A stretch of DNA of 15,266 nt from JAVBSX01 sp051660685 (GCA_051660685.1 JBOFQB010000103.1:1-15266), one strand, 5' to 3'; shown: positions 1-6,693, counted from the first letter of the stretch. A program made the numbers and translations. The notes: generated by a model not told the origin, from the letters alone.

Positions 1-21
1 GGGTTGGACGGATTTGTTTTT

Positions 22-93
22 ACCACGAAACACACAAAAGACACGAAAAACTATATTTTGTGAGGTTTTCGTGACTTTCGTGATTTTCGTGGT
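22..93. repeat. Imperfect palindromic repeat of the ACCACGAAA type
   Basis: The ends ACCACGAAA (22-30) and TTTCGTGGT (85-93) are perfect inverted copies. The interior is built from further CACGAAA / TTTCGTG variants (50-51 onward and 66-83), so the whole segment can fold into a long imperfect hairpin. It lies in non-coding DNA upstream of the pseudopilin gene. Repeats of this wording are, from general knowledge, scattered between genes in several planctomycete and related genomes. No function can be read from it here. Confidence 0.7.
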
Positions 94-159
94 CCAAAAA
101 TGAAAATTGCTCCTTTTCGCGGAACTTGTTAGCGGACTGGTTTTAATGGGAAAGAGACA

Positions 160-188
160 TTGCAAAATGGGAGAAAAAGGTATACAAT
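160..188 (+). promoter_or_regulatory. Candidate sigma70-type promoter for the pseudopilin gene
   Basis: TTGCAA (160-165) is separated by 17 bases from TACAAT (183-188), which matches the -10 consensus at five of six positions. Transcription would begin near 195 and leave a leader of about 113 bases containing the inverted repeat at 254-281. It is a consensus match by eye only, in AT-rich DNA where chance matches are common. Confidence 0.35.
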
Positions 189-253
189 TCGGAGAAGAAT
201 TGACAGGACGTTCGTGTCGGACGTTCTTTTTTAGAGACTGAAATGAGAAAGAG

Positions 254-281
254 AATCACATATTGAGTCCTTTATGTGATT
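254..281. promoter_or_regulatory. Perfect 9-bp inverted repeat in the pseudopilin leader
   Basis: AATCACATA (254-262) and TATGTGATT (273-281) are exact inverted copies separated by 10 bases. The repeat ends 26 bases before the start codon at 308 and 14 bases before the AAGGA ribosome site (296-300). It could be an operator for a dimeric regulator, or an mRNA hairpin just upstream of the ribosome site. There is no T-run after it, so a terminator is unlikely. Confidence 0.45.
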
Positions 282-307
282 TAACGATGTAAGATAAGGA
301 ATACACC

Positions 308-1579
308 ATGAAAAATGCAAGCATGAAAAATACCCGTTTGGGCTTTACGTTGCTCGAATTGCTCGTTGTTATGGCGATATTGATTGTCATTATCGCCCTT
401 ATTTTCCCAATCATCAAGCAACAATGGGATCAGGCAAAAGTTGCACAAGCACAATTGCAGATTTCGAACTTCCAGAAGTATCTGGATATGTATCAGACGG
501 ATCATGGAACGTATCCGACGACTCAACAAGGAGGATTGTTGGTTTTGGTTGGTCAGGGATACCAAGTCCAACCGATGATGTCGGGGACGCCGGGTTCGGA
601 ATTTGGCGTTGGACCGGGACAACAAGGGGGAATGGACATGATGTCAGGCGGAATGGACCCAATGTCGGGCGGAATGGGAGCGGGAATGGGGGGTAATCCG
701 GGAATGATGCCGGGACAGCAGCAGGGATTTGGGGGGGACATGAATCCGGGCGGGGGTATGATGACTCCAACGACGGGGGTTGGAACCGGTTCAATGGAGA
801 TGAACAACATGAATACTATGCCGGGCGGTATGCAAGGTGGAATGCAGACCGGAATGGAGATGGGGGGAATGGGGAGCAATCCGGGGATGATGCCGGGATC
901 GCAACCGGGATTCGATCAGGGGACAATGGGCGCAGACGGTCTGGTTGGGAATCAGCAGGGACAATTTTCGTCTCGACAGGGTTCCAACGCCGGAAAGAAT
1001 TACATCGGAGTTGCGTCACTTCCGGTTGATCCTTGGGGGAATGAGTACCATTATGAGTACCCGACTGCAAGGACGTTAAGTGGTAAGCCGGCACTTTGGT
1101 CAGATGGTCCTAACGGAATTGGAGATGACGAAGATGACATTGTAAGTTGGAAATCTGAATTGGATGAGGCGAATAAAGACCCTAATGCAAGGGCGATGTA
1201 CGAAAAGAAGAAGCAGGAACGTCAGATGCAGTTGCAACAACAACAGCAGCGACAACAACAGGGGGGTATGCAGCCGAACATGGGGGGTCCGCAAGGGATG
1301 CTTCCTGGACCGAGCGGAATGGGGATGGACGGACAAATGGGGGGACAGATGACCCCGAACATGGGGGTTAACGCAGCTCCGAGTATGCCCGGACAAGGGA
1401 ATATGCCGAATATGGGCGGACAGGGTGGAATGCCAAATATGCCGGGACAAGGTGGAATGCCAAATATGCCGGGACAAGGGGGAATGCCGAGTATGCCGGG
1501 ACAAGGTGGAATGCCGAATATGCCCGGACAAGGGGGAATGCCAAATATGCAGCAGGGACCGGGCGGACCTGGAATGTAG
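308..1579 (+). CDS. gspG: GspG-type type II secretion pseudopilin with Gly/Met-rich insert and repeat tail
   Basis: GspG is the major pseudopilin of type II secretion and is assembled in the inner membrane. A prepilin peptidase site lies at residues 11-17 (LG|FTLLE, cut after G12, F13 at +1, E17 at +5), followed by a hydrophobic helix (about 14-36) and the GspG-like stretch ending TYPTTQQGG (to 76). The C-terminal part of the fold returns at about 230-281: LPVDPWGNEY (238-247), then the acidic calcium-loop-like SDGPNGIGDDEDDI (265-278). Between these is an insert of about 145 residues (84-228) rich in Gly, Met, Pro and Gln. After W281 comes a charged, Gln-rich stretch (282-318) and a Gly/Met/Pro tail with six 9-residue repeats. 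At 423 residues it is about three times the usual GspG length. AAGGA at 296-300, 7 bases upstream, supports this start. No other gsp genes are in the window, so it may be one of the stand-alone pseudopilin-like proteins common in planctomycetes. Confidence 0.85.
   Translation: MKNASMKNTRLGFTLLELLVVMAILIVIIALIFPIIKQQWDQAKVAQAQLQISNFQKYLDMYQTDHGTYPTTQQGGLLVLVGQGYQVQPMMSGTPGSEFGVGPGQQGGMDMMSGGMDPMSGGMGAGMGGNPGMMPGQQQGFGGDMNPGGGMMTPTTGVGTGSMEMNNMNTMPGGMQGGMQTGMEMGGMGSNPGMMPGSQPGFDQGTMGADGLVGNQQGQFSSRQGSNAGKNYIGVASLPVDPWGNEYHYEYPTARTLSGKPALWSDGPNGIGDDEDDIVSWKSELDEANKDPNARAMYEKKKQERQMQLQQQQQRQQQGGMQPNMGGPQGMLPGPSGMGMDGQMGGQMTPNMGVNAAPSMPGQGNMPNMGGQGGMPNMPGQGGMPNMPGQGGMPSMPGQGGMPNMPGQGGMPNMQQGPGGPGM
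1391..1552 (+). repeat. Six tandem 27-bp repeats inside the pseudopilin gene
   Basis: Units start at 1391, 1418, 1445, 1472, 1499 and 1526. Each encodes a version of GQGGMPNMP. Neighbouring units differ by only a few bases (GGACAAGGTGGAATGCC as the core). Unit length is a multiple of three, so gain or loss of units would change tail length without breaking the frame. Confidence 0.9.
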
Positions 1580-1592
1580 AATGGGCTAGAGG

Positions 1593-1629
1593 TTAAAAGA
1601 ATTGCTTCGCCCGGCGTCAGCCGGGCGAA
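1593..1629 (-). terminator. Strong hairpin, possible terminator for obg
   Basis: TTCGCCCGGC (1606-1615), loop of 4 bases, GCCGGGCGAA (1620-1629) form a perfect 10-bp GC-rich stem between two convergent genes. Read on the minus strand, the stem is followed after a few bases by TTCTTTT (revcomp of 1594-1600), a moderate T-run. Read on the plus strand there is no T-run, so it suits obg better than the pseudopilin gene. Confidence 0.5.
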
Positions 1630-1630
1630 A

Positions 1631-1660
1631 TACGCGCGATACGTTGTATCGCGGCTAAAC
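1631..1660 (+). repeat. Dispersed CGCGATAC hairpin repeat, partial copy
   Basis: CGCGATAC (1635-1642), GTT, GTATCGCG (1646-1653) form a perfect 8-bp hairpin, flanked by TACG and GCTAAAC. The same 30 bases occur at 6817-6846, inverted at 9378-9407, and as a variant at 11443-11473. Here only this half of the larger element is present, next to the unrelated hairpin at 1606-1629. Confidence 0.85.
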
Positions 1661-1697
1661 GACCCCTTTCTAATCCCTATCCCCCATTCCCCAACCC

Positions 1698-2690
1698 CTA
1701 TTCCCTATCCGCTATTCTTTCCGCCAGTTCGTAAACTAACGGGTCCAGCCCTTCCCCCGTTGCCGGGGAAATCAGGAACACCTTTTTACCAAGTCGCTGT
1801 TCAAAAAGATCACGGACTTCGGCAGACCCGGGTAAATCGGATTTGGTGATCGCAACAACCTCAACCCGTTCACCAAGTGTAGCGTCAAACGCAACCAATT
1901 CTTTCCGAATTGCCTGATACGACTCCCAGGGATCAACATCTCCAAGAGGACACGGCTCAACAAGATGAAGTAAGATGCCCGCCCTTTGAATATGTCGCAG
2001 AAAATCATGCCCCAAACCAACCCCTTCACTTGCCCCTTCTATCAAACCCGGTATATCTGCCAAAACAAACTCCCGATCACGGTCAACACTCACTAAACCC
2101 AAATGTGGATGCTTCGTCGTAAAAGGATAAGGAGCAATCTCAGGTCGCGCTTTGGAAAGATGACTTAGCAAGGTACTTTTACCAGCATTTGGTTTTCCAA
2201 CCAACCCGACATCGGCAATCATTTTCAGTTCAAGACGGACCGTCCGTATTTCTCCCGGTTCTCCTCGTGACGCTTCTCGCGGGGCCCTATTGGTCGCCGT
2301 CTTAAATCGGGCATTACCTTTTCCCCCTTTTCCGCCCCGACACAGAATCGCTTCATCCCCGATTTTCGGCAAATCTTTCAGCAGAAAATCATAGCGAACA
2401 TCAAAGACCATCGTCCCGGCCGGGACTTCGATAATAAGATCGTCAGCATTAGCTCCATGTCGCTTGGAACCACTTCCTGGAACTCCATTAGGTGCTTTCC
2501 AAATTTTTCGTTGGGAAAGATGGATCAAACTGGCGACATTAGGAGCAGCACGCAAAACAATGTCACCTCCTGCCCCTCCATCTCCACCATCTGGACCCCC
2601 GCGAGGAACGTACTTCTCTCTTCGGAAACTGACGCAACCATCTCCGCCTTTTCCTGCTTCCAACTCTATTTCTACTTCGTCAACGAACAT
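1698..2690 (-). CDS. obg: Obg family GTPase (ribosome large-subunit assembly)
   Basis: Obg proteins are essential GTPases that act in late 50S ribosome assembly. The glycine-rich Obg fold occupies about residues 1-158. The GTPase domain has the P-loop GKPNAGKS (165-172), switch I TT (191-192), switch II DIPGLIEGA (212-220), TKSD (282-285) in place of the usual NKxD, and SPATGEG (308-314). At 330 residues it is the short form without the C-terminal OCT domain. It lies downstream of rpmA on the same strand, the usual partner, with a 125-base gap containing a terminator-like hairpin. The start at 2690 gives the canonical MFVDEV N-terminus, with no strong ribosome site. The last codons and stop fall in a low-complexity GATAGGGAATAGG stretch that continues into the intergenic DNA. 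Confidence 0.97.
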   Translation of the reverse strand: MFVDEVEIELEAGKGGDGCVSFRREKYVPRGGPDGGDGGAGGDIVLRAAPNVASLIHLSQRKIWKAPNGVPGSGSKRHGANADDLIIEVPAGTMVFDVRYDFLLKDLPKIGDEAILCRGGKGGKGNARFKTATNRAPREASRGEPGEIRTVRLELKMIADVGLVGKPNAGKSTLLSHLSKARPEIAPYPFTTKHPHLGLVSVDRDREFVLADIPGLIEGASEGVGLGHDFLRHIQRAGILLHLVEPCPLGDVDPWESYQAIRKELVAFDATLGERVEVVAITKSDLPGSAEVRDLFEQRLGKKVFLISPATGEGLDPLVYELAERIADRE

Positions 2691-2719
2691 ACTTAACGTC
2701 CGGTTGGGTGTTCCGACCT

Positions 2720-2759
2720 AAAAAAACACGAGGACCTGAAGACATTCGACTCAGGTCCT
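2720..2759 (-). terminator. Intrinsic terminator or attenuator between rpmA and obg
   Basis: AGGACCTGA (2731-2739) and TCAGGTCCT (2751-2759) are a perfect 9-bp inverted repeat with an 11-base loop. On the minus strand, four bases after the stem come seven Ts (complement of 2720-2726). This is a good rho-independent terminator shape in the direction of rpmA transcription, and it lies 56 bases after the rpmA stop and 29 bases before the obg start. Confidence 0.7.
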
Positions 2760-2815
2760 GTCATCTCACGTCTCGCGCCCAAACTGTCTCGCGTCTACAG
2801 TGTGTACGGAGGAAT

Positions 2816-3070
2816 TTAGTTGACTGATTCAGCAACAACGTTGACGCGACGACCGCTTTGGTCGAATTTCACAAAACCGTCAATCAGGGCGAAAATGGTG
2901 TAATCACTTCCAAGGCCGACGCCGCGCCCGGGATGAAACTTGGTTCCAACCTGACGCACGATAATATTACCGGCTTTAGCTGATTGACCGCCGAACAGTT
3001 TGACTCCCCGACGTTGACCGTTTGAATCACGACCGTTTCGGCTGGAGCCTTGACCTTTTTTATGTGCCAT
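2816..3070 (-). CDS. rpmA: 50S ribosomal protein L27
   Basis: L27 sits near the peptidyl-transferase centre of the large ribosomal subunit. The 84-residue protein begins MAHKKGQGSSRNGRDSNGQR and contains the family signature GVKLFGGQSAKAGNIIVRQ (22-40) and KFHPGRGVGLGSDYTIFALIDG (44-65), full length for the family. There is no N-terminal extension of the Firmicutes type. AAGGAA about 9 bases upstream supports the start. The usual upstream partner rplU (L21) is not present: the next gene in that direction is an acyltransferase, 480 bases away. A promoter candidate at 3169-3197 fits rpmA being transcribed by itself or together with obg. Confidence 0.97.
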   Translation of the reverse strand: MAHKKGQGSSRNGRDSNGQRRGVKLFGGQSAKAGNIIVRQVGTKFHPGRGVGLGSDYTIFALIDGFVKFDQSGRRVNVVAESVN

Positions 3071-3168
3071 ATACCTGATTCCTTCACAAACAAAAAAACG
3101 CAGGACATCGAGAGACGCCCGAAATTCGACTAAGGAGGGTCAACGGACTCTCCAGAACAAGGGCTTGT

Positions 3169-3197
3169 ATCCTAACACAGCTCCCGAACCCCGTCAA
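3169..3197 (-). promoter_or_regulatory. Candidate sigma70-type promoter for rpmA
   Basis: On the minus strand TTGACG (complement of 3192-3197) is followed after 17 bases by TAGGAT (complement of 3169-3174), with TG one base before the -10 (extended -10). Transcription would begin near 3162, giving a leader of about 90 bases before rpmA. It is an eye match to consensus with optimal spacing. Confidence 0.45.
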
Positions 3198-3387
3198 CCC
3201 CGTCCAACGGAGATGTGAAAGAACAGAAGTGGTGTTTTGTGACGTATAGGACGGTTAAACCGCAGAACAATGTTCTGTGTATGTTTGAGAGAGAAGTAAG
3301 AATGGAGAAGTCAGGAGGTAGAATGTGGAAGGTAGAAGGTAGAAAAAAAACAGAGCCAAACAAAAGAGAACATCGCAGAAAAAAAGT

Positions 3388-3519
3388 TATACCCAAAACG
3401 GGTACAAAATGGACATTTTGTCGGAACGCGGGCATCCTGCCCGCATTTTTTTCTTAATGCAGGCAAGATGCCTGCGTTCCAATCGGAAAACAAACCATTT
3501 CTAACCGTTTGCAGTATAT
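3388..3519. repeat. MITE-like element, copy 1
   Basis: About 132 bases, with imperfect terminal inverted repeats (TATACCCAAAACGG at the left, CCGTTTGCAGTATA at the right). Inside are ACAAAATG-GA-CATTTTGT (3404-3421) and two adjacent hairpins, GCGGGCA-TCC-TGCCCGC (3428-3444) and GCAGGCA-AGA-TGCCTGC (3458-3474). These are enclosed by GGAACGC (3423-3429) and GCGTTCC (3474-3480). A second copy at 9463-9601 matches across the whole length when its flanks are read on the opposite strand. No transposase is encoded, so any movement would need help in trans. Confidence 0.8.
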
Positions 3520-3551
3520 CTTCCCGTATCCCCCTTCTTCACTTCTCCCTC

Positions 3552-4754
3552 CTACCTGCTCGATTCTAAACATACAGCATTTTTTGAAATACCCTCATCA
3601 AGGTCTTTCTGGTACACGCGATATGTTTTGGTTCGGACCGCGCCCCCTTTTTCGAGACTGCCGCGTGAAAAACGGTTCGACTCAAGAACCCAGGAAAATT
3701 CCGCTTCCTGAATTCCATATTTAAGAACACTCGGAACAAGAGCGTCCATAAGAACTAAACCCAACCCTTGCATCTGGTATTCCGGCAAAACATTCGCGCT
3801 TAAAATCCGTATCTTCTTGATACTCCGCTTGTTCCACATCAGTCGCAAAAAACCAAGAGGAAACAAACGTCCGTCAATCGCCTTGATTCGGGGGTTATAA
3901 TCGGGGAGACAAAATGCGGCTCCAACAACTTTATTGTTGAGTTCGACTGCGATTGCGAGTTCAGGGACGATCAGAAAACGAAGAGCAAACGCCGTTGCTT
4001 TGACTTCAGCGTCCGACATCGGGACAAAACCCCAAGTGTTTGTTAACGATTCATTGTAAATATGCAGAAATGTTTCGACTTCCTGCTGAAAACAGCGTTT
4101 GTTCAAGTGCCGGACCCGAACTCCTGTTCGGTCCATGATACTTTTACAGAGCGGTTCCAGTTTCTCTCGGATTTTAGGGAGCATCTGTATATCCCCCCAA
4201 TAAGAATACAGGTCTTGGACTTTACGCAAACCCGCTTCTTCAATCAACCGTTCATAATAGGGAGGATTGTACGTCATCATAAAGAAAGGGGAAGAGTCAA
4301 ATCCCTCAATCAATAAACCCAATGTATGATTGAGCGAGGGATTGACGGGACCGCGCATTGCAGTCAATCCCCGGTCCTTCAACCATTTTTCGGCTGCTTG
4401 GAGTAGTGCTGTTGAAACTTCGGTATCATCAATGGACTCGAAAAAACCAAAAAAACCGACTCCATCATTATACCGTTCCGTATGTCCAACATTGTGAATC
4501 GCCGCAATTCGTCCAACCGGTTGACCTTTTTGAACGGCAAGAAAGGTTTGAACGGCGTTCCGTTCGTAAAAGGGACAGGGAACATAACCGAGCAACTCTT
4601 TCTGGTCGATTCTCAAAGGGGGAATCCAATAAGGGTCGTCTTTGTACAACGACCAGGGAAGTTGCTGGACTTGGCGTTTCTCTCGATTATTTTTGACTTC
4701 AATGATGTTCATTTCTGACATGTGTGCGTTGTCCGTGTTCAACACGGGATACAA
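3552..4754 (-). CDS. GNAT-fold acyltransferase, roughly 400-residue family
   Basis: The C-terminal part has GNAT (acyl-CoA N-acyltransferase) features: a strand pair near 265-285 (ELAIAVELNNKVVGAAFCLP), the pyrophosphate-binding motif QMQGLG (327-332) after strand RILSANVLPEY, and a closing segment WVLESNRFSRGSLEKGG (355-371). The N-terminal half is a second, degenerate domain with PWSLYKDDPYWIPPL (33-47) and RGPVNPSLNHTLGLLIEGF (134-152). This matches the large two-domain YghO-like group, usually annotated only as N-acetyltransferase; the substrate is unknown. Some bacterial GNAT-like proteins acylate sphingoid bases, but nothing nearby supports that role here. The first ATG is 4754. ATGs at 4721 and 4712 are alternatives, and MNIIEVKNNREKRQ from 4712 looks like the conserved N-terminus. 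No clear ribosome site distinguishes them. It stands alone between repeat-filled gaps. Confidence 0.8.
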   Translation of the reverse strand: MYPVLNTDNAHMSEMNIIEVKNNREKRQVQQLPWSLYKDDPYWIPPLRIDQKELLGYVPCPFYERNAVQTFLAVQKGQPVGRIAAIHNVGHTERYNDGVGFFGFFESIDDTEVSTALLQAAEKWLKDRGLTAMRGPVNPSLNHTLGLLIEGFDSSPFFMMTYNPPYYERLIEEAGLRKVQDLYSYWGDIQMLPKIREKLEPLCKSIMDRTGVRVRHLNKRCFQQEVETFLHIYNESLTNTWGFVPMSDAEVKATAFALRFLIVPELAIAVELNNKVVGAAFCLPDYNPRIKAIDGRLFPLGFLRLMWNKRSIKKIRILSANVLPEYQMQGLGLVLMDALVPSVLKYGIQEAEFSWVLESNRFSRGSLEKGGAVRTKTYRVYQKDLDEGISKNAVCLESSR

Positions 4755-5296
4755 ACGGAGAGTTTGAAACAGTAAAAACTAAAAGCTGTAGATTGCGGCG
4801 AGAGAAAGGGAATTTTTGATATTATTTCAACATACAATTAACGAACATTTGCTTTTGTAGCTGCATGTGACCTTATTGTAGCCCCGTTAGGACATATTTG
4901 CCCCAATCCCGTCAGGGATTGTCGAATGGTAGTCAACGATTGTAAGATAAGTCCAAACCCCGTCGGGGTTTATGAATGGTCCCTTCTGACAATTTTTCCT
5001 TTTTTTCTAACAATTTGTGGAACCCCGACGGGGTTCAATATCATTTTTTCCGTTTCTTCTACCATTCTGAAACACCTAACGGCGTTTGGGTTTCGGTCGC
5101 TTATGCGCCCTTCACCCTAGACCACAATTGGCCCGTTCGCTAACGGAACTACACAAGTCGTTCATGTAGGTCACATAAACGGGGTGCTTTACACTGTGAC
5201 CCTCTCTATGCAAAAATTTTTTATCTGATTTCGAATCACCAATCTCAACTTTAGATGGACAGGAGAAGGAGGAAAACCAGATCAAGCATGTCGGGA
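4755..5296. other. Intergenic region with GC palindromes
   Basis: No convincing gene. It is AT-rich next to the acyltransferase start, then carries the palindrome cluster at 4905-5036, bracketed by a 9-bp inverted pair GAATGGTAG (4924-4932) and CTACCATTC (5059-5067). GGTCACA (5169-5175) and TGTGACC (5195-5201) form a further inverted repeat with a 19-base gap. Open frames here are short and show no family resemblance. Confidence 0.65.
4905..5036. repeat. Cluster of CCCCGTCGGGG-type palindromes
   Basis: Three perfect stem-loops share one pattern. They are AATCCC-GTCA-GGGATT (4905-4920), AAACCCC-GTC-GGGGTTT (4955-4971) and GAACCCC-GAC-GGGGTTC (5020-5036). A damaged fourth copy may be GCCCCGTTAGG at 4880-4890. 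Spacing is irregular (about 35-50 bases) and the intervening sequences differ, so this is a palindrome cluster and not a CRISPR array. Confidence 0.8.
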
Positions 5297-5773
5297 TCAA
5301 GAAGAAACCGGTTTCCTCTTTTGCTCTTGCTTCACCAATTTGGCCAGTTTGTCCATTGTTTCCATGTAATTTGGCTCCGTTTGCCCCTTTTGACGTTTCC
5401 GTTCTTCTCGAATTCGTTGCTGCTCTGAATCCGAGAGTAAAGAAAAAATAACCCGAAATGTCCGCAAATCCCCCGTTTCCTTCTTTGCATACAATTCCCG
5501 AATTTCGGCCCGCAATTCCTGAACCGTCTCAAAACCATCTGGTCGGGCATCTGCATCTGTCAATTCGTCAAACTGCACTTCTGCAACGGAGAGGACCTGA
5601 ATGTAACCGAGACCGGGAATATAACTCCGTTGACCGGACTTCAAGCGGGGAGACGACCAAAGTCGTATCGTTTGGGTCTTCTTGCCGGATCGAATCAACT
5701 CGAAAAACTTCTTCCTGAAAAATAGCACGTCAAATGAACAAAGCAAATGAAAAAATGGGAACCATCTTAACAA
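5297..5773 (-). CDS. ASCH-domain protein (PUA-like fold)
   Basis: ASCH domains are small beta-barrels related to the RNA-binding PUA fold. Here the hallmark is RKKFFELIRSGKKTQTIRLW (20-39), followed by LKSGQRSYIPGLGYIQVLSV (44-63) and a charged C-terminus with a probable helix (112-155). It follows the pseudouridine synthase gene by 4 bases on the same strand, so the two are likely co-transcribed and translationally coupled. A role in RNA handling is plausible, but the substrate is unknown. The start is uncertain: the longest frame begins with TTG at 5773, giving an odd hydrophobic leader. A GTG at 5728 would give VLFFRKKFFELIRSGKKT, closer to a normal ASCH N-terminus. No ATG is available before the domain. 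Confidence 0.8.
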   Translation of the reverse strand: MLRWFPFFHLLCSFDVLFFRKKFFELIRSGKKTQTIRLWSSPRLKSGQRSYIPGLGYIQVLSVAEVQFDELTDADARPDGFETVQELRAEIRELYAKKETGDLRTFRVIFSLLSDSEQQRIREERKRQKGQTEPNYMETMDKLAKLVKQEQKRKPVSS

Positions 5774-5776
5774 ACA

Positions 5777-6472
5777 TCAGGTTTCTTTAGCGAGGAATTT
5801 CCGCCAAAAAGCGGGAAAAGGGGCAATCCAAGTCAACCGTTCGTTCGTAATCGGGTGTTCAACAGTCAACTCCCGGGCATGTAAAGTGATTCCTTTAGGC
5901 AGAATCACCTCAGAACCGTACTTTCGATCTCCGAGAATCGGAAACCCGCGTTTGGACAATTGCAACCGAATCTGGTGTTTCCGCCCCGTTTCCAGTTCAA
6001 CATGGAGCAGGGAATAGGGACCTAATCGTTTCTCCAGACGATAATGCAATCGGGCTTCTTTCGCATTCTCATTTCGCGCCCGATCTGTCTCCCCCGCAAT
6101 CCAGACCCGGCGATGTCGCTTGTCCTCGCAAATCCAATCAACACATTGTCCGTTAGAAGGTGAAACAAATCCGGCAACAATTGCTGCATAATGTTTACAA
6201 ACGGAATGTTCCCGGAATTGACGATTGATTCGTTCAGCTGCTTTGGAAGTTCTTGCAAAGAGAACAACACCTGAAACGGGGACATCGAGTCGGGAAACGA
6301 CCCCGAGATAAACATTCCCCGGTTTTTGGTACTTTTCCTTCACATACTGTTTGGCAACCGTCAACAAGGTCTCCTCACCTTCTTCAAGTCCCATTGTTGC
6401 GATTCCAACCGGTTTGACAACGACTAGGAGATGATTATCTTCAAATAAAATTTCAAGCTCCGAGATTTGCAT
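5777..6472 (-). CDS. RluA-family RNA pseudouridine synthase
   Basis: Converts uridine to pseudouridine in rRNA or tRNA. The catalytic motif is SRLDVPVSG (60-68) with D63 the expected nucleophile; the more common wording is HRLD. Other landmarks are the N-terminal EILFEDNHLLVVVKPVGI (7-24), KHYAAIVAG (93-101), ETGRKHQIRLQL (161-172) and the closing ITLHARELTVEHPI (195-208). At 231 residues it is a bare catalytic domain without the S4 RNA-binding domain, as in RluA/TruC-type members. Which uridine it modifies cannot be told. The ASCH gene begins 4 bases after its stop. Upstream (6473-7033) is repeat-rich DNA without a clear promoter. Confidence 0.92.
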   Translation of the reverse strand: MQISELEILFEDNHLLVVVKPVGIATMGLEEGEETLLTVAKQYVKEKYQKPGNVYLGVVSRLDVPVSGVVLFARTSKAAERINRQFREHSVCKHYAAIVAGFVSPSNGQCVDWICEDKRHRRVWIAGETDRARNENAKEARLHYRLEKRLGPYSLLHVELETGRKHQIRLQLSKRGFPILGDRKYGSEVILPKGITLHARELTVEHPITNERLTWIAPFPAFWRKFLAKET

Positions 6473-6566
6473 GTTGCGAAAGAGAGAAGATAGGAACTGG
6501 GGAAAATAGGGGATCAGGAAGAGATGTGTCGTTTAACGGCAGAACCATGTTCCGCGTGTACTGAGA

Positions 6567-6693
6567 GCATTTCAATGATTGGTATACACCTTTCACGCCT
6601 TTTTGACATCTGAACTTCAAGGACAGCATCTCAAAACTGCGGAGCAGCGACATTATTGTAGTCCGGGGTACAGCGCAGCGAAACCCCGGGTTA
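6567..6693 (+). repeat. 127-base dispersed repeat, uninterrupted copy
   Basis: Begins GCATTTCAATGATTGG and ends with an imperfect hairpin, CCGGGGT (6663-6669) / ACCCCGG (6683-6689). It shares ATTTCACGC-type, TTTTTGACA, TTCAAGGACAGCATCTC and GCAGCGACATTATTGTA blocks in the same order with 9449-9723. It contains GGTATAC once, at 6581-6587, exactly where the other copy holds an insertion. Confidence 0.8.

Larger units (their letters stand above)
3071..3551. other. Intergenic region with repeats
   Basis: No convincing coding sequence. It holds the rpmA leader and promoter candidate, one hairpin CAGAAC-AAT-GTTCTG (3263-3277) related to the GCAGAAC repeats near 6540 and 6750, a purine-rich stretch (about 3290-3390), and the MITE-like element at 3388-3519. 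Short open frames here consist of the repeats and have no family resemblance. Confidence 0.7.

Noticed and set aside
208..232. GGACGTTC...GGACGTTC plus T-run as a terminator
   Set aside because: The two copies are direct, not inverted, so no stem forms; the T-run is probably coincidental.
1100..1531. 143-codon minus-strand frame opposite the pseudopilin tail
   Set aside because: It is a shadow of the 27-bp repeats, giving a monotonous HIRHSTLSR pattern.
1672..1710. CCCTATCCCCCATTCCCC low-complexity stretch as a regulatory element
   Set aside because: Similar pyrimidine/purine runs occur near 6490, 9350 and 9740. They look like simple-sequence filler, with no defined repeat unit or fixed position relative to genes.
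3215..3457. 80-codon open frame on the plus strand in the rpmA upstream gap
   Set aside because: It runs through the dispersed repeats and a purine-rich stretch, with no family resemblance or ribosome site.
4880..5036. Possible CRISPR array
   Set aside because: The repeated units are short palindromes with irregular spacing and variable flanks, with no constant 25-37 base repeat, no uniform spacers and no cas genes in the window.
5112..5300. 62-codon open frame on the minus strand downstream of the ASCH gene
   Set aside because: No recognisable domain, no ribosome site, and it overlaps an inverted repeat.
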